Positions 8,565-16,233 are shown, counted from the first letter of the stretch. The stretch: DNA of 64,000 nucleotides from Campylobacter concisus (GCF_002913225.1 NZ_PPAW01000011.1:51917-115916); one strand, 5' to 3'. Translations and numbers: made by a program. Notes: generated from the letters alone by a model not told the origin.

Positions 8565-9003
8565 TCAGTAACCCCTCATTTTCATAAATATTGCCGATAA
8601 CTTCTAAATTATGCTCGGCTGTCACCTGGTAAAGCTCATACACCTCATTTGTGAGGCCTTTTAGACTTTTCAGCCCAAAGCTAGCCTTATCCTCTCGCCA
8701 GACCACTTGGGCTCTATCTGTACTTCTTTTATCATATAAGTATTTTACCGACACAATATGCCCCCCATAAATTTCTTTGCCGTTTTTGTCTTTATACCCC
8801 GTATATTGAAGTAGTTCGACCTTGCGAAGAGAGACCTCGAAGCTTGTTTGCTCTTTTTCACTCCAAAGCGTAACTATTTCGCTCGCAAAATTTAGATCCA
8901 TCACTTCATATATTCCCCTCGGATATTTTTCGTATCCTAGTGTTATCCCGTTTGGTAATCTTTTGTCGGAGCATAAAAATGCCCTAAATTTAGTTTCTCT
9001 CAT
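8545..9003 (-). CDS. YopX-family phage protein (copy 2)
   Basis: A 152-residue protein starting MRETKFRAF, with LLQYTGYKDKNGKEIYGGHIV and a C-terminal LEVIGNIYENEGLL, the hallmark YopX blocks. I chose the ATG at 9003 because it has an AAGG site and begins the family consensus; the frame stays open upstream to 9177. It is the more canonical of the two adjacent copies. Confidence 0.82.
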   Translation of the reverse strand: MRETKFRAFLCSDKRLPNGITLGYEKYPRGIYEVMDLNFASEIVTLWSEKEQTSFEVSLRKVELLQYTGYKDKNGKEIYGGHIVSVKYLYDKRSTDRAQVVWREDKASFGLKSLKGLTNEVYELYQVTAEHNLEVIGNIYENEGLLNETIEI

Positions 9004-9016
9004 TGTTTTTGCCTTT

Positions 9017-9466
9017 TTAAATGTTCTCAATATAAAAATAAGCCAGTGTTTGGCTATCCTCTGCCTCTTTGCGGTATTTTGTATCGCAACTCTTGTTCGA
9101 TATGTAGGCGATTTTCTCTTTATTGCACGCATAAAAATCTGCCAGTATCGGTGCCAGTCTTTGCCCTTTGCGCTCATTTGGTGCTAACCTCAAGTAAAGC
9201 AGATCACAAGCTAGTTGTGGAGCTGTCGTGCTAAAGCTCTTTTTGGCAATGCTTGCCTTGTTATCCAAAGCGTTTATTTGGGTTTCTATTCGCCTTTTAA
9301 AGGCGTGATAGTGTCCGACTATCGGTGTCATCGCCTCGATCAACTCGTTGATAAATTTGCTCGCTTTTTTGTTTATGAATAGCCCTAGCTTCTCAGTGCT
9401 ATCCATTTGCAAAAAGCTATACGCCATAACAAAAATGGCTGCATCTTTTAGTTCAGCCGTTGTCAT
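9017..9466 (-). CDS. Phage protein, unknown
   Basis: A 149-residue, helix-rich basic protein (about residues 55-85 contain HAFKRRIETQ and KKSFSTT). No family recognised. Its start overlaps the end of the 82-residue gene, and its stop lies just before the YopX copy 2 start, consistent with operon translation. Confidence 0.65.
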   Translation of the reverse strand: MTTAELKDAAIFVMAYSFLQMDSTEKLGLFINKKASKFINELIEAMTPIVGHYHAFKRRIETQINALDNKASIAKKSFSTTAPQLACDLLYLRLAPNERKGQRLAPILADFYACNKEKIAYISNKSCDTKYRKEAEDSQTLAYFYIENI

Positions 9467-9701
9467 CGCTAGCTCCGTTTAGATTTTTGCCTTTTAGTAT
9501 TTGTAACACCTCTTGCTTTGAAAATTTAGAGGCTGGACTTAGCTCAATTTTACTAAGCCAGTAGCGGTCTAGTTTTTCGCCGTAGTATTTCACGGCTTTA
9601 TCAAAATCCATGCGAGGTGGCAGTCGCCCACATATCACAAAAACGCCGTTTTTCATTTGCATTTTTTCTTTTTCTCTTACTATCTTTTCGCCATAAGTCA
9701 T
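9453..9701 (-). CDS. Small phage protein, unknown
   Basis: An 82-residue protein with the segment FVICGRLPPRMDFDKAVKYY. No known domain recognised. The ATG has an AAAGGAA site. It opens the downstream block of the leftward operon after a 212 bp gap (9702-9913) that carries no gene but does hold a hairpin. Confidence 0.62.
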   Translation of the reverse strand: MTYGEKIVREKEKMQMKNGVFVICGRLPPRMDFDKAVKYYGEKLDRYWLSKIELSPASKFSKQEVLQILKGKNLNGASDDNG

Positions 9702-9890
9702 TATTTATTCCTTTCTTTATTGTGTTTTAAGTTTGTAGGATGCATAATTTGAGAATAAAAACAAACCTTGAATTTACTCCGTTGGAGTTTGAAAAAACAT
9801 TGTTTTAAGTATTTTAAGTGTTTCCTTGTAGGATTTTAAATTTATATTTTACTTAAGGCAGTGTTATTATTTTACCCTTTTAGGGTTTTA

Positions 9891-9908
9891 GTGGGGAGAA
9901 TTCTCCAC
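9891..9908. terminator. Hairpin downstream of the 244-residue gene
   Basis: The inverted repeat GGAGAATTCTCC with partly pairing flanks lies just past the stop of the - strand gene at 9914. On the + strand it is followed by a T-rich run; on the - strand the T-run is poor. It could be a weak terminator, so transcription may continue to the 9701 gene. Confidence 0.35.
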
Positions 9909-9913
9909 CTTTC

Positions 9914-10648
9914 TTATTTTTTTTCGCTAAATTTTGTAAGTTTCTCAAAGATATTCGAACAAGTAGTATATTCTTCTTCAATTACACCATCTTCAAGTCC
10001 AGCAAAATCATATATAGAAAAATAGAGGCGCTCATAAGTTTGTATTTCATCACGAGAGATAGGCTTGTTTGTGATATATACTGCCTCGTCAAGATTTTCG
10101 CCATCCCAAATTTCAGATGCAATGATATACTTGTCGCCAAAAGGGACGCTATCGCCATTAGGGTTTAGTTTTGAGATATTTTTTGCGATGATTTCTTTCT
10201 CAATTTTTTTAATATCTTCATTCTCAAAAATATTAATAATCCCAAAATAGTCTTTTAGCTCTTGTTTGATTTTATCTGCTCTTTCGCAGTGATCAAATTG
10301 TTTTTTTACTGCTGGCAGGTTTTCATCATTTTTAAAATTTTCATAAATAAATTCTTCCCAAAAGCCGTTTTTATTCTCTATAATTATCTCTGCTTCTGAA
10401 AAAATATGCCTATATCCTGGGGTGTAAATAGGGATCATTTTATTTTTACCACTAAGGGTAGTCAAGTATAAAAATTTGTCGTCAAGATGAAATTTATACC
10501 CAGCTTTTTTTAATTTTTTTGCTATTTCATCTTTATATTTTGAAACTATTTGCGCTCCAGATAGCTGGGCATATATTTCAAACACATCACCATTGCTAGT
10601 TTTTGCTTGCACTTTTGCTTGATCCCAAAGTTTCTTAAAATCTTTCAT
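9914..10648 (-). CDS. Phage protein, unknown (244 residues)
   Basis: An acidic, Lys/Glu/Ile-rich 244-residue protein. Visible segments include YAQLSGAQIVSKYKDEIAKKLKKAGYKF near the start, which looks helical. There is no signal peptide and no membrane segment. I do not recognise a family. Its base composition is more AT-rich than the genes to its left. It follows the 86-residue gene after a strong G6/C6 hairpin. Confidence 0.65.
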   Translation of the reverse strand: MKDFKKLWDQAKVQAKTSNGDVFEIYAQLSGAQIVSKYKDEIAKKLKKAGYKFHLDDKFLYLTTLSGKNKMIPIYTPGYRHIFSEAEIIIENKNGFWEEFIYENFKNDENLPAVKKQFDHCERADKIKQELKDYFGIINIFENEDIKKIEKEIIAKNISKLNPNGDSVPFGDKYIIASEIWDGENLDEAVYITNKPISRDEIQTYERLYFSIYDFAGLEDGVIEEEYTTCSNIFEKLTKFSEKK

Positions 10649-10666
10649 AATTTTCTACCCCTTAAT

Positions 10667-10690
10667 AATAGGGGGGCGACCCCCCCTATT
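10667..10690. terminator. Perfect 10 bp G/C hairpin between two - strand phage genes
   Basis: AATAGGGGGG, loop CGAC, CCCCCCTATT. It lies directly after the stop of the 86-residue gene and just before the RBS of the 244-residue gene. There is no T-run on the - strand, so it may act as an mRNA processing or stability element rather than a clean terminator. Confidence 0.5.
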
Positions 10691-10950
10691 TAATTTATAA
10701 ACTCATTTTCATAGTTAAAAAATACTTCATCGGCAAACTCGCCAACAGAGTAAAACTTATCATCGTCTGTAAAATTTACTGCTTTTACTTCATTTACGCC
10801 GTAAAATAAGCAATTATCATAACTTTGAAAGCCTACAATTTCGCCGTTTTCATTATACACAAAAATCCCTGATGGGTTATTTCCTAGATTTACTATTTCG
10901 TCATTTTGCAACTTGATTTCTGATATTCCGTCATCGTAGAACTTTTTCAT
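10690..10950 (-). CDS. Small phage protein, unknown (86 residues)
   Basis: A small acidic protein rich in Asn, Asp and Phe (YNENGEIVGFQSYDN in the middle). Its ATG follows AAAAGGATG. A -10 TATAAT on the - strand (11007-11012) and repeated TAATTATCTT words just upstream suggest that this gene has its own regulated promoter. Function unknown. Confidence 0.65.
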   Translation of the reverse strand: MKKFYDDGISEIKLQNDEIVNLGNNPSGIFVYNENGEIVGFQSYDNCLFYGVNEVKAVNFTDDDKFYSVGEFADEVFFNYENEFIN

Positions 10951-10974
10951 CTCTCATCCTTTTTCTTTTTTATT

Positions 10975-11056
10975 TAAAGGTTAATTATCTTAACCTTTAT
11001 GAGAGAATTATAGTAATTATCTTATTAAAGTAAGCTTAAAAATATAAAGATAATTA
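10975..11056. promoter_or_regulatory. Candidate operator array with a leftward promoter
   Basis: The 10-mer TAATTATCTT occurs at 10982 and 11014 and inverted at 11047, about 32-33 bp apart (three helical turns). The first copy sits in a 10 bp inverted repeat (TAAAGGTTAA at 10975, TTAACCTTTA at 10990). A - strand TATAAT lies at 11007-11012. The spacing around a promoter fits a repressor array for the 86-residue gene. The regulator is unknown; the 76-residue gene next door is a candidate. Confidence 0.55.
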
Positions 11057-11107
11057 ATTATTTTTTGTATTTTTATAAAGATTTTTAACTTTTTTACAAA
11101 AAATATA

Positions 11108-11338
11108 TTAAGATAGGGCTTTTTTTAGGGTGGTCTTGATTATATGCCATTCTTCAAGCTCTGCTTTTAGGGCAATATTTTCACGCAGTAGCTCTATTGC
11201 AGCCGCTGTTTGATCGCTTATTTTGCCGCTACCAATAGTCGCCCTAAAGCTTGCATCGCCCCATCCTATCTTTTCGGCTAGCTCGCCATACGTGAAGTCA
11301 TACTCTTTACAAAACGCTTTTACTTCATCTGCTGTCAT
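11108..11338 (-). CDS. Small helix-turn-helix protein
   Basis: A 76-residue protein. Residues about 14-35 (YGELAEKIGWGDASFRATIGSG read in two parts) look like an XRE-type helix-turn-helix, followed by a Leu-rich helix (about 48-70) that could dimerise. It lies downstream of ssb in the leftward operon and directly before the TAATTATCTT array. A phage regulator role is inferred from this fold and place. Confidence 0.6.
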   Translation of the reverse strand: MTADEVKAFCKEYDFTYGELAEKIGWGDASFRATIGSGKISDQTAAAIELLRENIALKAELEEWHIIKTTLKKALS

Positions 11339-11377
11339 TGTCTATCCTTTTTTAGGGCGATTTTATCCGATCGCCCC

Positions 11378-11848
11378 TTAAAATGGTATTTCGTTTGTGC
11401 CGTCTATCTCGTCGCTATCTACATCTGGATATTCAGGATATTGTGGCTCGCTATATTGCTGGCGTTGAGGCTGTTTTTGCTGATGCGGTTTCTTAGGCGC
11501 TCCTTGCTGATAGCCTTGATTGTTTTGTTTTGCGTCGCCTAGCATTTCCATACTCTCAACGGCGATAGAGTGTTTTGAGCGATTTTGTCCGTTATTGTCG
11601 GTCCACTGATCAAATTTAAGTCTTCCTTCGATAAGCAGCTTTGATCCCTTGTTGAGATATTGGTTTGCTATCTCTGCTTGCTTGCCAAAAAACGTGAGAT
11701 CAATAAAACACGTTTCCTCTCTTTTTTCGCCGTTTAACGTGTATTTTCTAGTTACAGCAATGGCAGTTTTGCCGATCGCCATTTGGCTTTGTGTGTATCT
11801 TAGCTCTATATCACGAGCTAGGTGGCCTATCATAATTACTTTATTCAT
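11378..11848 (-). CDS. ssb: Single-stranded DNA-binding protein
   Basis: A 156-residue phage SSB. The OB-fold covers about 1-105 (MNKVIMIGHLARDIELRYT; ETCFIDLTFFGKQAE; KLLIEGRLKFDQW). A Gln/Pro-rich linker leads to an acidic tail ending EIPF, the partner-binding tip typical of SSB (usually DDIPF). It would protect ssDNA during phage recombination and replication. It sits next to recT, as is common in recombination modules. Confidence 0.95.
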   Translation of the reverse strand: MNKVIMIGHLARDIELRYTQSQMAIGKTAIAVTRKYTLNGEKREETCFIDLTFFGKQAEIANQYLNKGSKLLIEGRLKFDQWTDNNGQNRSKHSIAVESMEMLGDAKQNNQGYQQGAPKKPHQQKQPQRQQYSEPQYPEYPDVDSDEIDGTNEIPF

Positions 11849-11852
11849 TTTT

Positions 11853-12887
11853 TTACCCCTCGACTTTTTCTAATAGGGCATCTATGCTACTCGGATCACT
11901 TAAGTATGCTTCAGCCTCTTCAATGCTTAGCCTCTCAACTAATTTTTCAGCCTCTGTTTCACTTGCGCCTCGTTTCACTAGCTCGCTTTGTAGTAGGTCG
12001 TGAGGCATTGGCTCAACTGTCAAATTTTCTTTTACAGTTGCGATTTCAACTTCAAGGGGCGCAGCTTCGATGTATTCAGTTTGTGAATTTTTTGCACCAA
12101 CTGAGCTGTTTGGTTTTTCCGAGCTACTTAAAAGCTCGTTTAGTCCAGCTTTTGGTGCTTGAGTAGTTTCTTGTTTTGTGATAGGCTCGTCCTCTGCGCT
12201 CACGGCTTCGGCTAAGCGATCATTTATAGGCAAGCGTGAAGCAACGTATTTAAGGGCTTTAGCTTTATACATTTCCTCCGCCCAGTCTAGCCAAATGTAT
12301 TCTAATTTGTCTTTTTTGCTTTGGTTTTGGCTTTTTAAGCGTAGCTTTTCAAGCTTTTTCTTGCTCACAAACTCACTAAAGACATTATCGCTACTATCTT
12401 TGGCATATACGATCACACCCACCAAATGGCTAAATACCCAGTCGCCGTCATCGTCGCTTCGTTCGTCATAATTTGGTGCAAAGTGTATCTTGTCATCAAG
12501 TCCGTTAAACTCTAGGCTAAAATCATCACAATCATAGACTGCTACTGCTCTAAATTTCCAGCCGTTTTTCATACCTAAACTAATAAGCCCTTTGTAGCCT
12601 ATTTGAAGTTGTGCGGTTTCGCCACCATTTTTTAGCTTAAATGGCACTACGTAAGCTTGACCGAAAAGTTTATTTGGGTTTAGTCCGATTTGGACTATCT
12701 GCATAGCTGTATTTACTATACTTTCAACGCTACAATTTCTTAGCCCATAGTCGTTTGCCATATTTGCGATAGCGCTGGCAAATACGCTAGCTTTTGCCTT
12801 GTCATTGCCTACTATGGTTGAAATTTGGTTCATTTTTGAGCCAACTAAAGCTCTCGCTTGTTGCTCTCTTGGTTGCAATTGGTTCAT
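11853..12887 (-). CDS. recT: RecT-family single-strand annealing protein
   Basis: A 344-residue protein. Residues about 25-225 carry the RecT/Redbeta-like core (NPNKLFGQAYVVPF, QLQIGYKGLI, a late KALKYVASRLP). The C-terminal 110 residues are acidic, variable and rich in Glu and Ala. It anneals complementary ssDNA, working with the nearby RecE-like exonuclease and SSB. It overlaps the start of the small gene upstream by 4 bp (ATGA). Confidence 0.93.
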   Translation of the reverse strand: MNQLQPREQQARALVGSKMNQISTIVGNDKAKASVFASAIANMANDYGLRNCSVESIVNTAMQIVQIGLNPNKLFGQAYVVPFKLKNGGETAQLQIGYKGLISLGMKNGWKFRAVAVYDCDDFSLEFNGLDDKIHFAPNYDERSDDDGDWVFSHLVGVIVYAKDSSDNVFSEFVSKKKLEKLRLKSQNQSKKDKLEYIWLDWAEEMYKAKALKYVASRLPINDRLAEAVSAEDEPITKQETTQAPKAGLNELLSSSEKPNSSVGAKNSQTEYIEAAPLEVEIATVKENLTVEPMPHDLLQSELVKRGASETEAEKLVERLSIEEAEAYLSDPSSIDALLEKVEG

Positions 12888-13102
12888 TTGTCTATCCTTT
12901 CAATTTTTACTTCGCTATTTTCAAAAGGCACGTCGTCGTTCCGCCAGCCGTCCATAATTCGCCCCGTGGGGTAAAACTCTTTACCGTCGTAAAAAATCTC
13001 CATTAAATATGCGCCGTCAAAATCTAAATTAAAGTAGCCATCATTCACGGGCTCAACGTCTGTTTCTATCTCAGTGCCTCTAAAACTTGCTTTTACTTTC
13101 AT
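12884..13102 (-). CDS. Small acidic phage protein, unknown
   Basis: A 72-residue protein predicted to be mostly beta-stranded (FRGTEIETDVEPV; YLMEIFYDGKEFY). It lies between the exonuclease and recT, a slot often holding small phage recombination accessory genes. No family recognised. Confidence 0.65.
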   Translation of the reverse strand: MKVKASFRGTEIETDVEPVNDGYFNLDFDGAYLMEIFYDGKEFYPTGRIMDGWRNDDVPFENSEVKIERIDK

Positions 13103-13121
13103 TTTTTTATCCTTTCAAATT

Positions 13122-13970
13122 TTATGCTATTTGTTCGTAAAATTTCCACGTCGGCAGGCTCAAAGTTTGCACCGCATTTATCTTATCGCCATCTTTTTTT
13201 GCATAGCCCCACCACTCGTCATGTTCTTTGCAATATTTGTAAAGCTCTAGTAATTCAAGATATGTTTTCCGTCCTTGCTCTATCGCTGCGGCGTCAAGCT
13301 CATAAAACCCTACAAAATAAGGGGCTTTTGTTTCAACGGCGATAAATAAGAAATAATTTACTTCTTTGCCTAAGCTTCTTAAAATATCGCTGTAGAACGC
13401 TGCTTGTATGTGATAGTTAAAACTAGCTACCGATCTAGCAAAGCCAGTAGCCGAAGCGTCAGAAGTTGTTTTTAGATCGATCACTGCACCCATTTTCTCA
13501 TTATAAAAATCAGGGCGACATTTAACCGCTACACCCTCTATCTCACTAAAATAGCTTTGTTCAGCCAGTCCGTCTTTTAAAAATATAGCTGTTTCACGCA
13601 TAGAATTAACCGAGTTTGCTATCTCTACAGCTGAGCCAAAAGTATCAAGATCAAGCGAGGTTTTATCGCCTAAATTTTCTAAAAAATCGTTGTAGATCGC
13701 TTTGCCCTCTTTGGTGCGTTTATCAACGTCAGGCTCTACGCAAAACTCATTTGAAAAATCTTTTGGCTCTAACACTAGCTTATGCACCGCAGAGCCTAGT
13801 AGCAAAGCTTTTGTAGGCTCGCTCCTAAGCTCGTTTTTCATTTTTAAGTGCAATGGGCTACGCGCTAGTAGGTCGAGGTCGCTCTTTGATATTTCAGGGC
13901 GTGCGTGGTATTCTTTATTACTTATATTTTTGTTGTCTTCTGATGCTTCATCAAAACTAATTTCAAACAT
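13122..13970 (-). CDS. RecE-like PD-(D/E)XK exonuclease
   Basis: A 282-residue protein related to the nuclease part of exonuclease VIII. It has an N-terminal HARPEISKSDLDLLARSP segment, GSAVHKLVLEP, then KCRPDFYN (Asp) and AVIDLKTTSDA (Asp-Leu-Lys), which form the PD-(D/E)XK site, and FNYHIQAAFYSD after it. It would resect dsDNA ends to give substrate to RecT. It overlaps the DUF1351 gene by 8 bp. Confidence 0.88.
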   Translation of the reverse strand: MFEISFDEASEDNKNISNKEYHARPEISKSDLDLLARSPLHLKMKNELRSEPTKALLLGSAVHKLVLEPKDFSNEFCVEPDVDKRTKEGKAIYNDFLENLGDKTSLDLDTFGSAVEIANSVNSMRETAIFLKDGLAEQSYFSEIEGVAVKCRPDFYNEKMGAVIDLKTTSDASATGFARSVASFNYHIQAAFYSDILRSLGKEVNYFLFIAVETKAPYFVGFYELDAAAIEQGRKTYLELLELYKYCKEHDEWWGYAKKDGDKINAVQTLSLPTWKFYEQIA

Positions 13971-14889
13971 TTAACACCTCAATTTTACTTAGATTGGTTA
14001 TACCAGCCGCGGCTAACATCTCCTTGATCTTGTCTGTTAGCTTGTCGTGCGGAGCGTTTACTGGAGCTTTAACCTCAAACTCAGCGCGGATAGTGTAGAT
14101 AGCCTTGCCGTTTTCGGCTTCGCGTGGTTTTTGCAAAATTTCACGTTGTGCGTCATAAAAAGCTTGTGGGGTTGGGCTTGCTTGCTCGGCTTTTGCGCGC
14201 TCGATAGCCTCTTGTTTTTCTCTTTCAGCTCTTGCTAATAATTCAGCCTCTCTTTGTGCGGCTTTTGCTTCTAGCTCCGCTTTTTCTCTAGCTGCTCGCT
14301 CCTCTGCTTCTCGTCTTGCTTGAGCTGCTATTTCGGCATCTCTAGCCGCTTTTTCTTGCTCTGCGATCTTGGCTTGTAGGATTTCGTTTTCAAGGGCTTG
14401 TATTTTGACCTCTATCGCGTCTTTTGTGGCTTTTGCTAGAGTTCCAGCAGGCGTTACTGCGCTTAGTTTAATTAGATCGGATGTGTTTATTCTTTCAAAA
14501 TTTAGCCCCTTTTCATCGCAGAGGCTTTTTGTGTATTCTGCTATCCTTGCCGCAATTATCTCAAGCTTAGCGTTTTCAAAATTTGCCACGCCGTCTGCTA
14601 TCTTTTGACGACCATCTGTGATGATAGCCTCGATCTCTTTTTTCTCGGCTTTTAGTTGATTTACTGGGGCTGAAATTTTATCAATATAAAATTTATATCG
14701 CTCACCAATCTCTGTTTTAACCTTATTAAAATTTGCCATCACCTTTTTGGCTTCAGGGATATTTTCCTCGGTTACATTGATAGAATATTTCTCTACCTGC
14801 CTGCTAGCTTCAGCTTTTAGTTCCTCAAAATTAGTAGTCAATTTTTGACTATCCGCTGTTTGTGCCTCATAAGTTACAATTAATTCCAT
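13963..14889 (-). CDS. DUF1351-type coiled-coil phage protein
   Basis: A 308-residue protein. The ATG at 14889 follows AAAAAGGAT; an in-frame start at 14919 lacks an RBS. Residues about 40-90 and 165-240 are strongly helical, with an Ala/Glu/Arg-rich coiled coil (repeated REAEERAAREKAELEAK type). The tail FEVKAPVNAPHDKLTDKIKEMLAAAGI is the usual end of DUF1351 phage proteins found beside RecT. Function unknown; an accessory role in recombination is inferred from the neighbours. Confidence 0.75.
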   Translation of the reverse strand: MELIVTYEAQTADSQKLTTNFEELKAEASRQVEKYSINVTEENIPEAKKVMANFNKVKTEIGERYKFYIDKISAPVNQLKAEKKEIEAIITDGRQKIADGVANFENAKLEIIAARIAEYTKSLCDEKGLNFERINTSDLIKLSAVTPAGTLAKATKDAIEVKIQALENEILQAKIAEQEKAARDAEIAAQARREAEERAAREKAELEAKAAQREAELLARAEREKQEAIERAKAEQASPTPQAFYDAQREILQKPREAENGKAIYTIRAEFEVKAPVNAPHDKLTDKIKEMLAAAGITNLSKIEVLNV

Positions 14890-14924
14890 TTTTTTATCCT
14901 TTTTTAACGTATTTATCATTTATG

Positions 14925-15008
14925 TTAAAATTTTCTCAATTTTTTAACAATTTCTAAAAACTCGCCGACAGTCATACCTGGCTCATAATAAAACTCAACA
15001 AGCCTCAT
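14925..15008 (-). CDS. Very small ORF (27 residues)
   Basis: It encodes a peptide beginning MRLVEFYYEPG and ending KLRKF. Its ATG overlaps the last codons of the 115-residue gene upstream, and the stop lies 35 bp before the DUF1351 start. That tight packing suits a real gene, but there is no clear RBS. Confidence 0.4.
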   Translation of the reverse strand: MRLVEFYYEPGMTVGEFLEIVKKLRKF

Positions 15009-15342
15009 CAGAATATAAGAGTGCATCTTTCTCTGCCTCCTCTCGTAGTTTTTTAAGTGTTTGTTTGTAGGTCGTTGTATAGCTTAAGACCGCTTCGTTG
15101 CTCATTTCAGCCTCAACGCATAGCACATAGACAAGTGCGGCGTAGGCGAAAAAGTCTTTTTTGCAATGCTCGATTAAAAGATCAACTATTTCGCCGCTGT
15201 TTTCGCCAAGGGAGTTTTTAAAGGTATAGTGATGACGGCTATATACAGCTTCAATGTCAGTTATTAGCTCGTCGTATTCTTTGTCTAAATTTATGTGTGC
15301 CACGTCGCTTTCGGCACGTGTTAAGTCGTAGCTCAAACTCAT
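14995..15342 (-). CDS. Phage protein, unknown (115 residues)
   Basis: A helical, acidic 115-residue protein. It has a cluster SFGE/ENSGEIVDLLIEHCKKDFF in the middle and Lys/Glu-rich helices at the end. No domain recognised. Second full-size gene of the leftward operon. Confidence 0.65.
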   Translation of the reverse strand: MSLSYDLTRAESDVAHINLDKEYDELITDIEAVYSRHHYTFKNSLGENSGEIVDLLIEHCKKDFFAYAALVYVLCVEAEMSNEAVLSYTTTYKQTLKKLREEAEKDALLYSDEAC

Positions 15343-15344
15343 TT

Positions 15345-15434
15345 TTAGCCCCTTTTGATATTTAGATAGGCGATATTTTTTATCTCGCCACCATTGCTGA
15401 AAAGCACCCTAAAAAATTTAACTAGCTTTTTCAT
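15345..15434 (-). CDS. Small basic ORF (29 residues)
   Basis: A peptide starting MKKLVKFFRVLF. The ATG at 15434 follows CAAGGAACT at good spacing and overlaps the upstream gene's stop region. The frame stays open to 15551 but without an RBS. Basic and amphipathic; function unknown. Confidence 0.5.
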   Translation of the reverse strand: MKKLVKFFRVLFSNGGEIKNIAYLNIKRG

Positions 15435-15772
15435 TTTTGTAGTTCCTTGTATCTCTTTGGCACTTTTGGCAAATACGCAGCGTGGTATATATGCCCTAAG
15501 CCTGCACTTTGCCCTAACTCTCTTTGCTCGTAACGCTCTTTCATATCGCACAAATAAGCATCTACTAAGTCAGCGTGAAGATTGTCAGTTTTGACTTTCA
15601 CGTCAAACGCAGCGTCACCTAAACGCTCATTTATCCTTGCTCTTTGTGAGCGAGTGACGTCTTTAAAACTTACGTTGGCGTATTTAGTGCTTAATTTCTC
15701 GTAGTCTTTTTTAGCTTTTATAAGCGCTTTTAGGCTCTCTAAAGCTTGCTCTAGGTCATTAATGTTTTGCAT
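15431..15772 (-). CDS. First gene of the leftward early operon, unknown
   Basis: A 113-residue helical, basic protein (LKALIKAKKDYEKLSTKYAN, then SQRARINERLGDAAFDVK). The ATG has a strong AAAAAGGAGC site. A structured leader of about 340 nt lies between it and the probable promoter near 16135. Function unknown. As the first early gene it may be an anti-host factor, which is only a guess from position. Confidence 0.68.
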   Translation of the reverse strand: MQNINDLEQALESLKALIKAKKDYEKLSTKYANVSFKDVTRSQRARINERLGDAAFDVKVKTDNLHADLVDAYLCDMKERYEQRELGQSAGLGHIYHAAYLPKVPKRYKELQK

Positions 15773-15786
15773 GACTGCTCCTTTTT

Positions 15787-16114
15787 CTAATAGAAACCTT
15801 GCTCGCCACCGCCGACTGAAAGATGCTAAAAATTAATTTAGCTTGCAAAAGCAACTTTAAAGGAAAATTTTTTATATGAAAAGTGTTAGCAGGCTTTCGC
15901 CTACTCCAAGCAAGCAAGGCTTTTATTAGAAAAAGTGGTGTTTTTCGTTTTATTAATAACCCTGCGAAAACTATCCTAAACCAGGGCTAATACCGAATAG
16001 CGACGTTTCGGCTCGCTATATCCGCTTCAGATTGAAACGTGATTAACCTGCAAACTCGCAGGAGGCTCACTCTGTCAGCTTTCGCTTGAAGCCTACAAAA
16101 CGTTTTCCGTTTTG
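15787..16114 (-). ncRNA. Candidate structured RNA in the leftward early leader
   Basis: This gene-free stretch folds into many hairpins when read on the - strand. A 20 bp long-range stem pairs 15910-15929 with 15787-15806 (17 Watson-Crick pairs, 2 G-U, 1 mismatch); the G-U pairs exist only on the - strand. It encloses AGTAGGC-GAAA-GCCTGCT (15888-15905). Other stems: 15960-15964/15982-15986, 15997-16003/16013-16019, 16047-16051/16058-16062, 16063-16067/16090-16094 and 16096-16102/16108-16114. The loop at 16004-16009 can pair with 16034-16039 as a pseudoknot. GNRA-type loops on the - strand support its direction. I recognise no known RNA family. Confidence 0.55.
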
Positions 16115-16146
16115 ATGAGAGAATATTACCAAAGGTTATATAAAAG

Positions 16147-16183
16147 ATAACTTAAAGTTATTTAAAATATTACTTAAAGTTAT
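16147..16183. promoter_or_regulatory. Two repressor operators (ATWAC-N5-GTWAT) at the leftward early promoter
   Basis: ATAACTTAAAGTTAT (16147-16161) is a perfect palindrome around one base, and ATTACTTAAAGTTAT (16169-16183) lies 22 bp further on. The same consensus occurs three times at the S24 repressor promoter. They lie between a - strand -10-like GTTATA region (16135-16140) and a + strand TATAAT (16206-16211), so both directions could be repressed. Confidence 0.65.
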
Positions 16184-16205
16184 ATGCTTTTTAAATTAAT
16201 TGTTA

Positions 16206-16211
16206 TATAAT
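16206..16211 (+). promoter_or_regulatory. -10 element for the Sel1-like gene
   Basis: A TATAAT lies 28 bp before the ATG at 16234, with an AAGGAG site in between. The second operator (16169-16183) overlaps where the -35 contact would be. Confidence 0.5.
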
Positions 16212-16233
16212 TGTTAAAATATAAGGAGTTGTA

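Noticed and set aside
8822..9234. + strand frames opposite YopX copy 2 and the 149-residue gene
   Set aside because: Antisense shadows; the - strand genes are packed with coupled starts and stops.
11649..12166. + strand frames opposite ssb and recT
   Set aside because: These are antisense shadows of strongly supported genes, without RBS or family motifs.
15773..16233. Known RNA classes (tmRNA, RNase P, SRP, group I/II intron, retron) for the structured region
   Set aside because: I see none of the hallmark core sequences, no reverse transcriptase gene and no Ala-tRNA-like end.
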